This document shows, one piece after another, positions 10,942 to 21,975 of a stretch of 64,000 nt of DNA. The stretch comes from Mycocentrospora acerina (Eukaryota; Ascomycota; Dothideomycetes; Pleosporales): contig JAKUHH010000108.1 in NCBI GenBank assembly GCA_022701365.1, forward strand, positions 867,821 to 931,820, given 5' to 3'. The notes under the pieces are model-generated. The model did no database searches and had not been told where the DNA came from. It saw only the letters and a program-made list of their open reading frames with translations. The number at the start of each line of letters is the position of its first letter. Positions within the stretch are counted from its first letter, which is position 1. A program made the position numbers and the translations under genes.

Positions 10942-13550
10942 GAGTCGTGAAAAACGAAATTGTCCGTGCTGGCAAACGGCAGAAGAGGCTACAGACCTAC
11001 TGGAAGGAGTGGGCGTCTGTTTGCTTTTCAACACATGATTACGAGTTCCATCCACCGTCCTGACTCGTCTTGCATCTGCTCCGGAATTCGGAACGTTCCC
11101 AGAAGGCATTCCGGTGTTATGACTCTTGGCCCCAAGCTCATCCAGGCACTCCCCCCGCAATTATCGTTCTTCCCCCAACATATTGAAGCATATGAGAACC
11201 CCTGTCGTATTCATTTTCGGCGCTTAGCATTCTCTTGGTACTGCAGCAGGATGATTAAGGCGGAATCTGGGCCGTAATCCAATGGCTGGCATTCTATTTT
11301 GTCCATGATGTTGGTCATTACTCCACACAAAGAAGGCTTTTGTGGAGAAGTCTCGGGCCGAGGGGATGACCCCAGATTTAAGGCCATAAATTTGAAACAT
11401 AAAGTAATCTGTTGCCTAAATCATGCTATCGAAACGAATTCCTTCGTATGACCAGAGGCAACATGCATCTTGCCAAAGCTCGCAAACGCTCTCCATCAGC
11501 TGGTTGGCGCAGTACCCTCAACTCATTGCGCTTGTATGGATAGATTTATCTGGTCGTTCATGTACGACGAACCGTGGATGTCATTAGAAGAATTTAACGC
11601 TGCTAAGATCCAGTGCCAGCTTGTAGCATAAATTATCTTCTTCATTCTGAGCCGTCAATTGAGGAGCGAAGTGAAGCAGTGTCAGTTTGGAACTATGAGA
11701 AATGACGGCAGAACCTCGGATCTTAAACAGGTTTGGATTATGGATATTGCAGGCCCGACATTCAGCCTATCTGCGGTTTGAGCCTACGCACGGACTTCAT
11801 TTCAGTTGTGAGTTGGAGTGTGATTTCAAGATCATACCGCAAACATATTATGTCGAGTACATCGTATAAGTCTTCTTGATGTAGTCTAAAGCAGTTATCA
11901 GCAAGAATGCAGTTTTGTTTGGTTACTAGATTGGATGCTGCTCAGTGTACCTTCTCGGTAGCAGAGTTACTAGTTCGCATTGTATTCTCAGATATTTTCT
12001 CTTGCAAGTTCTTCCTAAGTGGAAGCGCACCGCCTTTCTTCGTGTCTTATGTGTGTAGGCCTTTGTGTTGGTTTTTTACTTGATGTATTTATAACTTCGC
12101 TCAAACTTCTCGGTGGCATTGAAGCTTACCTCAATCATTCAATACATACACACTGAAACTAGCACGGATTTAACTTATCGGAACTGAGACCACTTTTGAC
12201 CCTCAGTTTTTCAAACGGAGGAGCACTATCATTCTTCGAACGCAACATGAACTTAGCCTGGTTTGTTTTACTTGAAATGTACTGTTTTTATCTTTGCATT
12301 GACCACATCTAGGTTGAAGGTCACTGGAAAATGAGACAATGTCCCACTGCTGTCTTACACTTCATGTCTCTTCACACAATAACTGAGCCAGACAGATCAA
12401 CTTTGATCAAACCTCATGATGAGCAGTAGCCACGCTCCCAGAAATTGTACTCGCAACGATCCTAAGAGACATATTGGACGTGAAGAAACTGGGACGTTAA
12501 TAGTGAATGTAACCAAGCGTGTATAATAAATGGAGCTTTTTCTTGTTTCAACGCTGATTCGCTAATCTCGTTTGCCTTTTTCACTGTTCTGATTGATGAA
12601 GTGGGAGATTCGAATACCTTCTAAGTGCACCAAACTCGCACCATCTCATTTCTTTGATTTTTCAAAAAGGTGATTTGATACATCTGGGCTAATATTTTTA
12701 ACCCGGACTAACAGGTTGCATTACCTTTAATCGATAGGATTGGCGTGCATGTCAAGTAAGGTCAAAATGTGATATGATCAATACATTAAAAATAATGCGG
12801 GTCAAGCGAACAGGATAGTGAACTTTAACCCTGGCAAAATAAATGAATTAGCTTGCTACAGCTTGTTATATGAGTTCTGGTAATTTGGCTTCATAGCTGT
12901 ATTGGTTGACATTTTGACTGAGTAGACAATGTCAGAGAAAGTGAACAATACGGATATTGCTGTGAGTTCTGCTTTCCGAGTGCGACACAGAAGCGGCTTT
13001 CGACATTTAGCGCCCCTGACTGAAATGGTTGCACGGTCTTTAGCCGAATTTCAATATAATTTTGGTCTCTTGCGTATTTCTGAGTCTCCTTCAAGAGTAC
13101 GAATTATGCTAAATGTAATCCTAATTACTGTGTTTTTCGCCAGGAATTTATTAAAATATTTTTTTGTCAATACCGCCAGACTGAGTACTATCACTGAGTC
13201 AAAAGTGGCACGAACTTTGCCTGAGTAAGAGTAGGGCTAAATTCTAACAAAGCTTTGCAATATGATGTGAATAGTTTATCGTCTGGCAAATAACTGTACT
13301 GGCTGAATGAAGTAATTTTGAGGGCTGGATGCCTCTCACCGGCCAAGGTAGATCCAAAGAAATGAAGCAGCCTACCATTCTGACCCAGACACACATTAGT
13401 CCATGTTCGTCGAGGTCGTGAGCGAGAGACTGATTCGCTGCCTTATGGAGAAACCTCAGGCTAGAGCTGAAGTCGTCTAGGGACTTTCCAAGGCGCTTAT
13501 CGTGACAGCGCACTGATGATGAGTAGTCGTGACACGTGAGATGGGGTGAC
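10942..13550. other. AT-rich gene-empty stretch, 2.6 kb
   Basis: No gene seen. Open frames are under about 105 codons, lack domains and overlap randomly. The composition is AT-rich, with many short T and A runs. The left part holds the permease promoter. The rest could be degenerate repeat DNA, but no terminal repeats, transposase or reverse-transcriptase remnants are recognisable by eye. Confidence 0.4.
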
Positions 13551-13720
13551 AGGGGAGCAGCCAATGACGTCAGCGAGTCGTGGTGGGGCGGCGGAAACCT
13601 GACGCACTCACGAGAAGCTTCGATGGAGAAACGGGTATCTAAGACCAACTTTAGAGAAGGCTCGCGACCCAACTGGCTCCTTCCTGGTTTTTCTCGACTT
13701 GCGGCCTTGAGAATATATAA
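13551..13720 (+). promoter_or_regulatory. Heat-shock type promoter of the Hsp98 gene
   Basis: Upstream of the chaperone gene, AGGGG (stress-response element type) occurs at 13551. AGAAGCTTCG, two inverted nGAAn/nTTCn heat-shock-factor units, lies at 13613-13622, with a further GAA-containing unit at about 13628. A TATATAA box lies at 13714-13720, about 170 bp before the ATG. This fits heat and stress induction by HSF1 and Msn2-like factors. The element matches are seen directly; the function is inferred. Confidence 0.6.
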
Positions 13721-13887
13721 GTTTCTCGAGTCTACCCATACTATTGATCTTTGTTCATCAGAAATACCCAATACAGCAAACGCAATACACGCACAGCTTG
13801 AAACCAGTAAAGGTTACCACAGCTACTTAATTTGGCTTCGCGCCACACATCACTCACAAACGCACAAGGCTACGGTTAAACGCCGCA

Positions 13888-16650
13888 ATGACTTCATTCG
13901 ACGCCTACACAGACCGCGCGGCCAAGGCCCTTGCCGACAGCTTCCAGCTGGCTAAGGACTACGCACACTCACAGCTCGCACCAACACATCTTGCGGTCTC
14001 GCTGATCGACCCACCAAAAGACCTCGCAAACCAGATTGACATCCCACCACCACCGCTATTCAAGCAGGTCATCGAACGCGCAAATGGCGATGCACAACTC
14101 TTCGAACGCGCGCTCAAGAAAGCTCTGGTACGGTTACCCAGCCAGGATCCACCGCCGGAACGCACATCGCCCTCACCCCAGATGGCCAAGGTACTTCGCT
14201 CTGCCGAGGAACTCAGCCGAACACAAAAGGATAGCTTCATAGCTGTAGACCATCTGATCCAGTCGCTTTGCCAGGACGCGGCCATCCAACGATGTCTCGC
14301 CGACGCCAACATTCCAAATGCAAAGCAGATCGACAGCGCCATCCAAGCACTTCGGGGCACAAAGCGCGTGGACTCGAAGACGGCAGACGCAGAGGAAGAA
14401 AATGAGAACTTGAAGAAGTTCACCATCGATATGACGGCAATGGCACGAGAAGGCAAGATCGACCCTGTCATTGGCCGTGAAGAGGAGACTCGACGAGTGA
14501 TCCGCGTCCTCACTAGACGTACCAAGAACAATCCTGTCCTCATCGGAGAGCCCGGTGTTGGTAAGACTACAGTTGTTGAAGGTCTTGCCCGCCGCATTGT
14601 TGACGCAGATGTGCCTGCCAATCTTGCAGCCTGCAAGTTGCTCTCTCTGGATGTCGGTTCTCTGGTCGCTGGTAGCAAGTACCGCGGAGAGTTTGAAGAA
14701 CGCATGAAGGGTGTCTTGAAGGAGATTGAAGAATCCAAAGAAATGATAGTATTGTTTGTGGACGAAATCCATCTGCTAATGGGCGCTGGTTCCTCTGGAG
14801 AGGGCGGCATGGACGCTGCCAATTTGCTGAAGCCCATGCTGGCTCGTGGACAACTTCACTGCATCGGTGCTACCACCCTCGCCGAATACAGGAAGTACAT
14901 TGAGAAAGATGCAGCCTTCGAGCGACGTTTCCAGCAAGTTTTGGTTAAGGAGCCAACTATTCCGGAGACCATCTCAATTCTTCGAGGTCTCAAGGAAAAG
15001 TACGAGACACATCACGGTGTCACCATCATGGACGGTGCTATCGTCGCTGCCGCTACTCTTGCCGCTCGATACCTAACTCAACGACGTTTACCCGACTCCG
15101 CGGTCGATCTTATCGACGAGGCGGCGGCAGCAGTTCGTGTTACACGAGAATCACAACCAGAAGCACTCGATAACCTCGAGCGCCGCCACCAGCAATTACA
15201 AATCGAAATTCATGCGCTTGCACGTGAGAAGGACGAGCCATCACAAATCCGTCTGAAGGATGCACGAGCCGAAGCTGCCAACATCGAGGAAGAACTAAAG
15301 CCCCTCCGCGAGATGTATGAACGCGAAAAGGGGCGTAGCAAGGAGATTCAAGAGCAAAAGCTGAAGCTCGAGAGTCTCAACAATAAGCTTGCTGAGGCTG
15401 AGCGTATGCGCGACCTTGCTAGCGCTTCCGACCTGAAGTACTACGCCATTCCAGACGTCAAGGATCGCATTGCCCAACTGGAGAAGGAGAAGGCCAAGGC
15501 AGATGCGGAGATGTGGTCTCACCAAGCAAGTGGTGGCGGTGAGGCACTTCTCAGCGACTCTGTCGGACCCGATCAGATCAATGAGATTGTTGCACGTTGG
15601 ACCGGTATCCCAGTCACTCGTCTCAAGACAACTGAGAAGGATAAGTTGCTCAACATGGAGCGCCATCTTGGACAGGTGGTCGTTGGCCAGAAGGAAGCCG
15701 TTGTTTCCGTCTCCAACGCTATTCGTCTACAGCGCTCTGGTCTTGCCAACCCAAATCAACCACCCAGTTTCCTCTTCTGCGGTCCTTCTGGTACTGGTAA
15801 AACATTGCTCACTAAGGCTCTAGCTGAGTTCTTGTTCGACGATCCGAAGGCGATGATTCGCTTCGATATGTCAGAATACCAAGAGCGCCACTCACTCAGC
15901 AGGATGATTGGCTCGCCCCCAGGTTATGTTGGCCACGATTCAGGTGGTCAGCTTACTGAAGCCCTTCGCCGTAAACCTTTCTCCATCTTGCTTTTCGACG
16001 AGTGCGAGAAGGCAGCAAAGGAAGTTCTGACTGTACTCCTACAGCTTATGGATGACGGTCGCATCACCGACGGGCAAGGCAGAGTTGTCGATGCGAAAAA
16101 CTGTATCGTCGTCTTGACATCCAACTTGGGTGCTGAGTATCTCTCTCGCCCCAATGCACCGGACGGTAAGATCGACCCAACAACAAAGGAGCTGGTCATG
16201 GGTGCGCTAAGGAACTACTTCCTTCCCGAGTTCCTTAATCGTATCTCTTCGACTGTCATCTTCAACCGTCTCACCAAGCGCGAGATCCGCAAAATTGTCG
16301 ACGTCCGACTTGGAGAAATTCAGAAGCGCCTCTCATCCAATGGACGCAATGTGCGCATCGACATGACGCCGGAAGTTCGCGATTACCTTGGCTCTGCTGG
16401 TTACTCGCCTGCTTATGGTGCTCGGCCTCTCTCGCGTCTCATTGAGAAGGAAGTGCTTAACCGTCTCGCTGTACTTATCCTGCGCGGTGCGATCAAGGAT
16501 GGTGAGGCGGCGAGAGTGGTCCTCGAAGACGGGCATATTCAGGTCCTGCCCAACCACACTGACAGTGAGGACGATTCGGAGATGTATGACTCGTCTGATG
16601 CGGTTGCGGAATTGGAAGGTGATGATGGAGATATGGATCTTTATGACTAA
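13888..16650 (+). CDS. hsp98: Hsp98/Hsp104 (ClpB-type) disaggregase
   Basis: Intronless gene for a 920-aa hexameric AAA+ disaggregase, which threads aggregated proteins through its pore with Hsp70/Hsp40 in the cytosol and nucleus. Domains: Clp N-domain (1-150, starting MTSFDAYTDRAAKALADS); first AAA+ module with Walker A GEPGVGKTT at about 220 and Walker B LFVDEIH (Asp292, Glu293); coiled-coil middle domain (about 410-530); second AAA+ module with Walker A GPSGTGKT at about 632, Walker B LFDECE at about 704 and the pore-loop region GSPPGYVGHD. The acidic C-terminus ends GDMDLYD. The length matches fungal Hsp98/Hsp104 (about 905-930 aa). Lack of introns is common in heat-shock genes. The start is the first ATG after the TATA box and leader, with exact family N-terminus. 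A 292-codon open frame antisense to its 5' half is a codon-bias shadow. Confidence 0.98.
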   Translation: MTSFDAYTDRAAKALADSFQLAKDYAHSQLAPTHLAVSLIDPPKDLANQIDIPPPPLFKQVIERANGDAQLFERALKKALVRLPSQDPPPERTSPSPQMAKVLRSAEELSRTQKDSFIAVDHLIQSLCQDAAIQRCLADANIPNAKQIDSAIQALRGTKRVDSKTADAEEENENLKKFTIDMTAMAREGKIDPVIGREEETRRVIRVLTRRTKNNPVLIGEPGVGKTTVVEGLARRIVDADVPANLAACKLLSLDVGSLVAGSKYRGEFEERMKGVLKEIEESKEMIVLFVDEIHLLMGAGSSGEGGMDAANLLKPMLARGQLHCIGATTLAEYRKYIEKDAAFERRFQQVLVKEPTIPETISILRGLKEKYETHHGVTIMDGAIVAAATLAARYLTQRRLPDSAVDLIDEAAAAVRVTRESQPEALDNLERRHQQLQIEIHALAREKDEPSQIRLKDARAEAANIEEELKPLREMYEREKGRSKEIQEQKLKLESLNNKLAEAERMRDLASASDLKYYAIPDVKDRIAQLEKEKAKADAEMWSHQASGGGEALLSDSVGPDQINEIVARWTGIPVTRLKTTEKDKLLNMERHLGQVVVGQKEAVVSVSNAIRLQRSGLANPNQPPSFLFCGPSGTGKTLLTKALAEFLFDDPKAMIRFDMSEYQERHSLSRMIGSPPGYVGHDSGGQLTEALRRKPFSILLFDECEKAAKEVLTVLLQLMDDGRITDGQGRVVDAKNCIVVLTSNLGAEYLSRPNAPDGKIDPTTKELVMGALRNYFLPEFLNRISSTVIFNRLTKREIRKIVDVRLGEIQKRLSSNGRNVRIDMTPEVRDYLGSAGYSPAYGARPLSRLIEKEVLNRLAVLILRGAIKDGEAARVVLEDGHIQVLPNHTDSEDDSEMYDSSDAVAELEGDDGDMDLYD

Positions 16651-17176
16651 GCTTGAGAATTTTTGAACGTTTGAGGACTTCTTCATCAGCATGAGGGTTT
16701 TGGAGTTTGGGTGTGGGGTTAGACGATTGATGCTTTCTTCTTGATATAATGATGTATGACTGATGGGTGGAAATGTTCAAAGGCAAAAGTAAATGCGTTC
16801 GATATGTTATGATCAGCGCAATTCATCTCAGTACTTTCTAGATAAATAATAAATAGTTATCATCAAATCCCATCCTCAAATTTTCAAATGCGTGAATGGT
16901 CATGCAAGATTTAACCTGTATCCCGATTCACAGAGATATATGCACAACAGGCAAGCATGAAGGGTATATACATCAATACATCACAGTGAAAATCTCAATA
17001 CAGGCTTTGCAACCCTACACGGAAAGCAGATGTGGGAAGTAGAATAATAAAGCAATTCGTCGTAAACTTTTTGTCATTTCTTCGTCGCCATGATGGACGG
17101 ACTACCTAGCCAAACATGTACATGCTTGCCTAAGCCCGGGTATATGTATCCCTATCCCACCGCAAAGTGCGAGAAT
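16651..17176. other. Convergent 3' flanks of Hsp98 and uS8 genes
   Basis: AT-rich sequence holding the 3' UTRs of the two converging genes. An AATAATAAATA stretch near 16845 and AATAATAAA near 17043 are plausible poly(A) efficiency elements. No gene seen. Confidence 0.45.
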
Positions 17177-17783
17177 CTAGTAGAAGAAACCGAGAACCTT
17201 GCCGGCAACGTGCTTCCTCCTGGCCTCCTCGTGGTCCATGATACCAGCGGAGGTGGTAAGAACGATGTAACCGAATTGACGCGAGGGAAGGAGCTTGACA
17301 ACCCACTTCTCGAGGTCACGGAGCTGGACGTTGTAGCGGGGGGAGATGACACCGGTCTTGTTGATACGGCCGTTGAGCTGGATGACAATCTTGCCGTTGC
17401 GGTGGTCGTCGACCTCCTCGAACTCGCCAATGTAGCCTGGAAAGGTATTAGAATGTTGAGAAGAATTAAACATCAGACATCATGGATAGGTTCCGAAGAT
17501 GTGTAAGTCCTTCGCTAAGTTTTATATATCGGACACTTAAAGGTCAAAGGTCGTGGAAGAAACGAGACCATTAACTAGTTATCAGCCCGAAGGAGGGAGG
17601 GGGTGCGAAGGGGAACCTATCATGTGCCTGTGAAGAAAAGTATGACTTACCGTGACGCTGCATGACGGTGAGGAACTTGACGATGACCTTGGAGGACGGG
17701 CGGATCAGGACCTGGCGCTTGCCAGCCTTCTCGGCGTTGTTGATGGCGTTCAAGCAATCATTGAGAACGGAAGTCTTGACCAT
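17177..17783 (-). CDS. rps22: 40S ribosomal protein S22 (uS8)
   Basis: Predicted 130-aa small-subunit ribosomal protein uS8 (yeast S22, human RPS15A), which binds the central domain of 18S rRNA. Two exons in transcript order: 17783-17651 and 17436-17177, split by a 214-nt intron after the codons for VMQRHG. The sequence runs [19 protein letters not shown] to a C-terminus ending VLGFFY, with [13 protein letters not shown] and [15 protein letters not shown] in between, all near-invariant in this family, and the length is exactly that of yeast S22. It diverges from the RING-LysM gene. A further intron in the 5' leader is likely (see the separate entry). Confidence 0.97.
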
Positions 17784-17832
17784 TTTGGCGGTTGTATAAG
17801 GAGATTCTCGGTGGCGAGGGCGACTGAGGTAT

Positions 17833-18020
17833 CTGCGGAAAAAAAGTGGTTAGCCTCCAGATGCCGGAGCGTGGAGAGTGCCCTCAGTCTGCTGCGACGC
17901 GACCAGAGGGTTCTTCAGCTCGTGTCGCAGAGGAGAAGCAGTGTCGCGCTCATCCTTGCGGGCGGCTGCGATTGCATCTCCTGGCTCTCTGAAGGGCACT
18001 CGTGGGTGGCTGAGACATAC
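17833..18020 (-). other. Predicted 5'-UTR intron of the uS8 gene
   Basis: On the minus strand a GTATGT donor at 18020 is followed by a GGCTAAC branch-site-like sequence, a polypyrimidine run and a CCGCAG acceptor ending at 17833, about 50 nt before the uS8 ATG. Leader introns are common in fungal ribosomal protein genes. Splicing is inferred from signals only. Confidence 0.5.
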
Positions 18021-18423
18021 CTCGTAAGGGCGCGGGTGTGATGTGGAGAGGGAAAAGTTCGTCAGGAGCTGTCGATATTGCGGGTTGGGCTTCTGTGCGG
18101 CTAGCGAGGCCTTGGCGCTGGCCCTGGCTTCCCCCGTCGAGCGAGACGCGTGCTGCATTGCGGGCCTTGGGCCTTCACCACGCGACCATCGTGTCGGAGC
18201 GCATGAAGAATGGCGGGTTCGTTCTTTGCCTGCAGACTCTTTTGCGTTGTTTTGACGGCCACTTCACTCAAGCCCGGCACACTATCAACGCGACTTCACG
18301 TGCACGCGAATCACTAACTGTCATGACGTGCTGTTACTCACTTTCGTCTTTCGCCCCCTCGGTCTCCTACTCGCCTTGCATTTCGTAGAACTCTCCCTCT
18401 ATATATCTCCATAGACTCTCATC
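18021..18423. other. Divergent promoter region, uS8 / RING-LysM
   Basis: GC-richer sequence between the two divergent genes. A TCTATATATCTCC stretch near 18395 lies just before the RING-LysM ATG. No additional gene seen. Confidence 0.4.
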
Positions 18424-19297
18424 ATGTCTGAAGCCTGCTGCACCTGTGCCACGCTTTTATCCTCGATTCCGCCGACCTACGATGAGAAGACAGAGAAGCC
18501 CTCCCAGTTTGAGCGCCGCCTCGACTGCTGCGGCCGTGCTATATGTGCTCGATGCTTGACGGACAACCCTCGATTTGCAAACTATTGTCCCTTTTGCCAG
18601 ATCTCCACTGGCCCATCGCCGTTGCCAGCACAAGGGCTGCGCGACCCTCCCACATATTCGCCACTGACCGAGGGGCAACAAGACGATGAGCTACCACCAT
18701 ACTCAGCACACAACTCTCTGCAGCCGCCATCTGAGAAGCCAAGTACAAGTACTGAGAGCGCACCTGATGTCCTGCACTTTGTCGACGCGAACAACGACTC
18801 GATATTATCCTTATCGGTACGGTATGGAGTGCCTGCGGACGTACTACGCCGAACAAACAAAATGTATGCAGATCATCTGCTGGCGGCTCGTAGGACGATT
18901 CTCATACCAGGTACCCATTACAAGGGCGGAGTCAGTCTAAGCCCGCGGCCGCTGGAGGGTGAAGAGGAGGAGATGAAGAAGACCAAGCTGAGAAAGTTCA
19001 TGGTAGGGTGTAAACTCGCCGAGTAAGCGCTGCCATTAAGATCACTATATTCCTATCTCAGGGACAAGGCTGACCGGGGTGAGCATTGCTCCCCAACACA
19101 GATATGACGTTGCTCTCATGTACCTAGAACAAGCGGACTATAATCTCGAACGAGCAGTATCTGCATTTAAGGCTGATGAGAAGTGGGAGATGGATCACCC
19201 GTTGGAAGCAGTGAGGAAGGGGAAATCAAAGGCACCGCAAAGTTCAGGCAGGCGGAAGTGGGGCTTTGGAAGTGGTCTTACAGGTCAACTTTTGTAA
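18424..19297 (+). CDS. Intracellular RING-like / LysM protein
   Basis: Predicted 264-aa protein; exons 18424-19022 and 19102-19297, joined in frame across a 79-nt intron. Residues 1-60 form a RING-like zinc module: CCTC, then LDCCGRAICARC, then CPFC. A proline-rich linker with PPTYSP and PPYS motifs follows. Residues about 118-165 (LHFVDANNDSILSLSVRYGV ... LLAARRTILIP) form a LysM domain. The C-terminal exon reads YDVALMYLEQADYNLERAVS, resembling a UBA-type helix bundle. There is no signal peptide, so this LysM is intracellular, unlike secreted chitin-binding LysM effectors. Fungal proteins with such a layout are known only as LysM domain proteins of unknown role. If the zinc module is active, ubiquitin signalling is a possible function (inference). 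Confidence 0.85.
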
Positions 19298-20435
19298 TGC
19301 GAATCGTTCATGCATCCGACCGTGGCGTTGTAGGAGATGGCATGAAAGCAGGCTGTGTTGCTGATATAAGCGGACATTTTTTAGTTTTGACAGTGTTTCT
19401 GTCATGTTAGAACGGTGATTTGGTACTGCACAGGCACGTACAACATGTACAAAGAGGTGTTGCTGACATGCATAGATATGCTTGCACTATGAGAAAATGA
19501 AACACGTTGATAGTTTTCTACTATCAGTCTATCTCTACTTCCTCTCTCAAACCCTGTATCCTCTTAGATATGTTGTACCAAGGGCACTGATAGCCCAGTA
19601 CACATCGTATCCCATTATGCCAGTGTCATGGTGTTCCTCTCGAGAACGTTTTTGTCGTTGGAGCTTCTCAACCAATGATTGAACGGTGTGTAAGCGCCCA
19701 CATCTTCCCCAATCACTCGAACCTACTCGACTCTCCAAGCGCTGAACAAGCGTATCAACTACTGGACTGTGAAAGACGTGCATCTTACCTTTTACACTCT
19801 CTCGTTGGTCGCACTTGATCAGCGCTAGTGGTCCCGAACGGAACGACGGGCAAGCCATGTCGCTTCAATGCACGTCCTCATCTACTACTCTAGCGAATGA
19901 CTGCGCTCACCTCCAATCGATGAAGAGTCATGCTGGAGCCTCTCCATGGTAGATCTCCAGCGTTTGCAGACATACCATGTGCTGTTCTAGTTGCTAGTAC
20001 GCACGTTACGCGCTCGGAACCCTGGTAACTTTCCGATGCAGAACACAACATGGCCCAGCCAAACGCAGCGTTAAGGTAAATTAGCTTTTCTTTACCCATC
20101 TATATTCGTTTTCTTAAGGTCTATTTTGAGAAGTGTGGGCGCATGGCAGGACAATGAGCGCTTGAAACACCCACACAACCAAATCATTTTAAAGGCATTG
20201 TTAACCCCCCTTCATACGTCGACATCTTGCCGGCAAAGAACCCCAGGTGTTGCCTGTTCTCCGTTTCGTTTCTAGTTCCTTCATTTCGAACCAGGATTTG
20301 GTGCTGTGCGCCTGCCTTATATTTACGGTACTTGGTATACTCGACCTACTATATCGATCCATATAATCTCTCCACCTCCTTCTCTACAAGATTATCGACC
20401 AAAACGACAGTTCAGATAGCAATCGCAAGGACAAA
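19298..20435. other. Intergenic, 1.1 kb
   Basis: No supported gene. Short overlapping open frames at 19480-19860 have no domain. The 3' part holds the leader and promoter of the four-TM gene, with pyrimidine-rich sequence before the ATG at 20436. Confidence 0.4.
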
Positions 20436-21149
20436 ATGAAGATCGACCCAGCTCCGTTCCATCTGGCGCAAGCCATTGCTACTGGCCTGGTTGTTGTGCT
20501 TAGTATCGCGATTCTGGGAACTTCAGCGCATACACTCGATGTCTTCAACAAGCAGCAAAGTTCCAACCCGTGGTGGCTACCAATGTGGCCCCAGCATTTT
20601 GATACTCAGGGCACAAAGGTTATCCTCGCTTCGTCTGTTGTAACACTTGTACTTTCTGGAGTCTTCTTGGTCGCATCTGTGGTGCCCAAGGTAATTCAAC
20701 GCTGTTCCAGTCTGGATCTAGAAGAGGATGTCACTAACATCTCCTAGTTTGCCCTCCGCCAAAAGTACACCCTTCGAGCACTCCTCTCCCTTGCAACAAT
20801 CTTGCCGTCCATGCTTCTCACCCTGGTGACGATCATCTGGGCACATGTCCTCAACAACAACGCTCCCGAGTTCGAGACCATTCAGACGTGGACTTGCAAG
20901 TACAAGAACGGGGAGCCGCTCAAGCAGGACATGGCTGTGCCGAAAAACATGGGCAATTCGAACTTTGGCCGCTTGTGTACAGAGAGTAAGTTCGCGCTGT
21001 ATGGCACGCTGGTGGTGTTTTTGCTGTTGGGTGTCAGTATGGTAGTGACGATGGTCACCTGGTTGGCGGACAAGTGGGCGAGTAGACAGGCAAGGAAGGA
21101 GGAGGGGTCTGTCGTGGGGGGAAATGAGAAGACGGAGATGAATTTGTGA
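20436..21149 (+). CDS. Four-transmembrane protein, unknown function
   Basis: Predicted 218-aa integral membrane protein; exons 20436-20690 and 20748-21149 (57-nt intron, phase 0). Four hydrophobic segments are visible: residues about 13-33 (IATGLVVVLSIAILG), 63-84 (VILASSVVTLVLSGVFLVAS), 95-117 (LLSLATILPSMLLTLVTII) and 170-192 (ALYGTLVVFLLLGVSMVV). The extracellular-side loop between TM3 and TM4 has two cysteines (TWTCKYKNGEP and GRLCTES) that could pair. The short tail is charged. The topology resembles MARVEL/claudin-like tetraspan proteins of ascomycetes, but I see no diagnostic motif. Function unknown. Confidence 0.82.
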
Positions 21150-21975
21150 GTGTTGTGGGGCGGGCGAATGAATTGGCCAGAAATCGAATTATCTAATAGG
21201 TATTGGGGCTCTTGAGGAACTGTACGATTTAGTGCGCAACGACAAAGAAATCTAGCGTAAGAATATCGGTGGATTGTTGGTACTCTCTTGACTTTGAATG
21301 ATATAATGACGTCCTTCGATTGATACATAGACTTTGGAACATGTCTCCTCTTGCTTGCATCATAGATCGAACATTACTAGCGTGATCTGTGGTTGGTAAG
21401 TAAGCCGATTGTGAATCCTGTTTGCTCATCCGAGTTGGCCAGCCGGACGAAGCACAGGAACTGCCAACGCCACCCATGGGCTGTTTGTCAGACTACAGAA
21501 CACGAGACAAGGCAAGCGCCACAGGTGCTCAAGTTCCCGCAATCGTCGGCAGACGGACGTTCATGAGACAGCTTCTGTGGCGGTTTCAGTGTTGAGTCGT
21601 GGGCTTCAGACATTGACAGCGCGTTATTAATGAGCATCTCGACTGCCGATGAACGCGTCGGCATAAGCGTACCAGCTTTTTTCGCGTCGAGACCGCGAGT
21701 GATCAACACGCCTCCGCACTCGACTGCCGTCATCGTCAGAGTGGCCTTGTTATCAGTTATCTTCTCCTCCTCACCCATTGCTGAGGTGCAATCTGCGAGC
21801 CCACTCCCGAAGAGAGCTGCTTACCGGATCCTTGTTTCCACCCCCAGAGAGCTGGCCAGTGCACTCGTTGGTCGCATCAGAAACGTCCCCTCCACGCAAC
21901 GCAACACACCACAACAGGGCCACTGATATCCGCTCGCACTGCTCCACCCAGCACTCCTCCACTCTCTCGCCCTTG
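21150..21975. other. Intergenic upstream of RNR inhibitor gene
   Basis: No independent gene. The open frame of the next gene extends in phase back to 21778 without a conserved ATG; the segment from about 21780 to 21975 is probably leader. Confidence 0.4.

Noticed and set aside
13959..14837. 292-codon open frame antisense to the Hsp98 gene
   Set aside because: It is a codon-bias shadow of a highly expressed gene; the translation is Ser/Arg-rich without domains, while the sense strand is certainly coding.
17437..17650. Possible snoRNA in the uS8 intron (as in yeast RPS22B)
   Set aside because: I looked for box C (RTGATGA) and box D (CTGA) in correct spacing with a terminal stem. Partial matches exist but no convincing pair.
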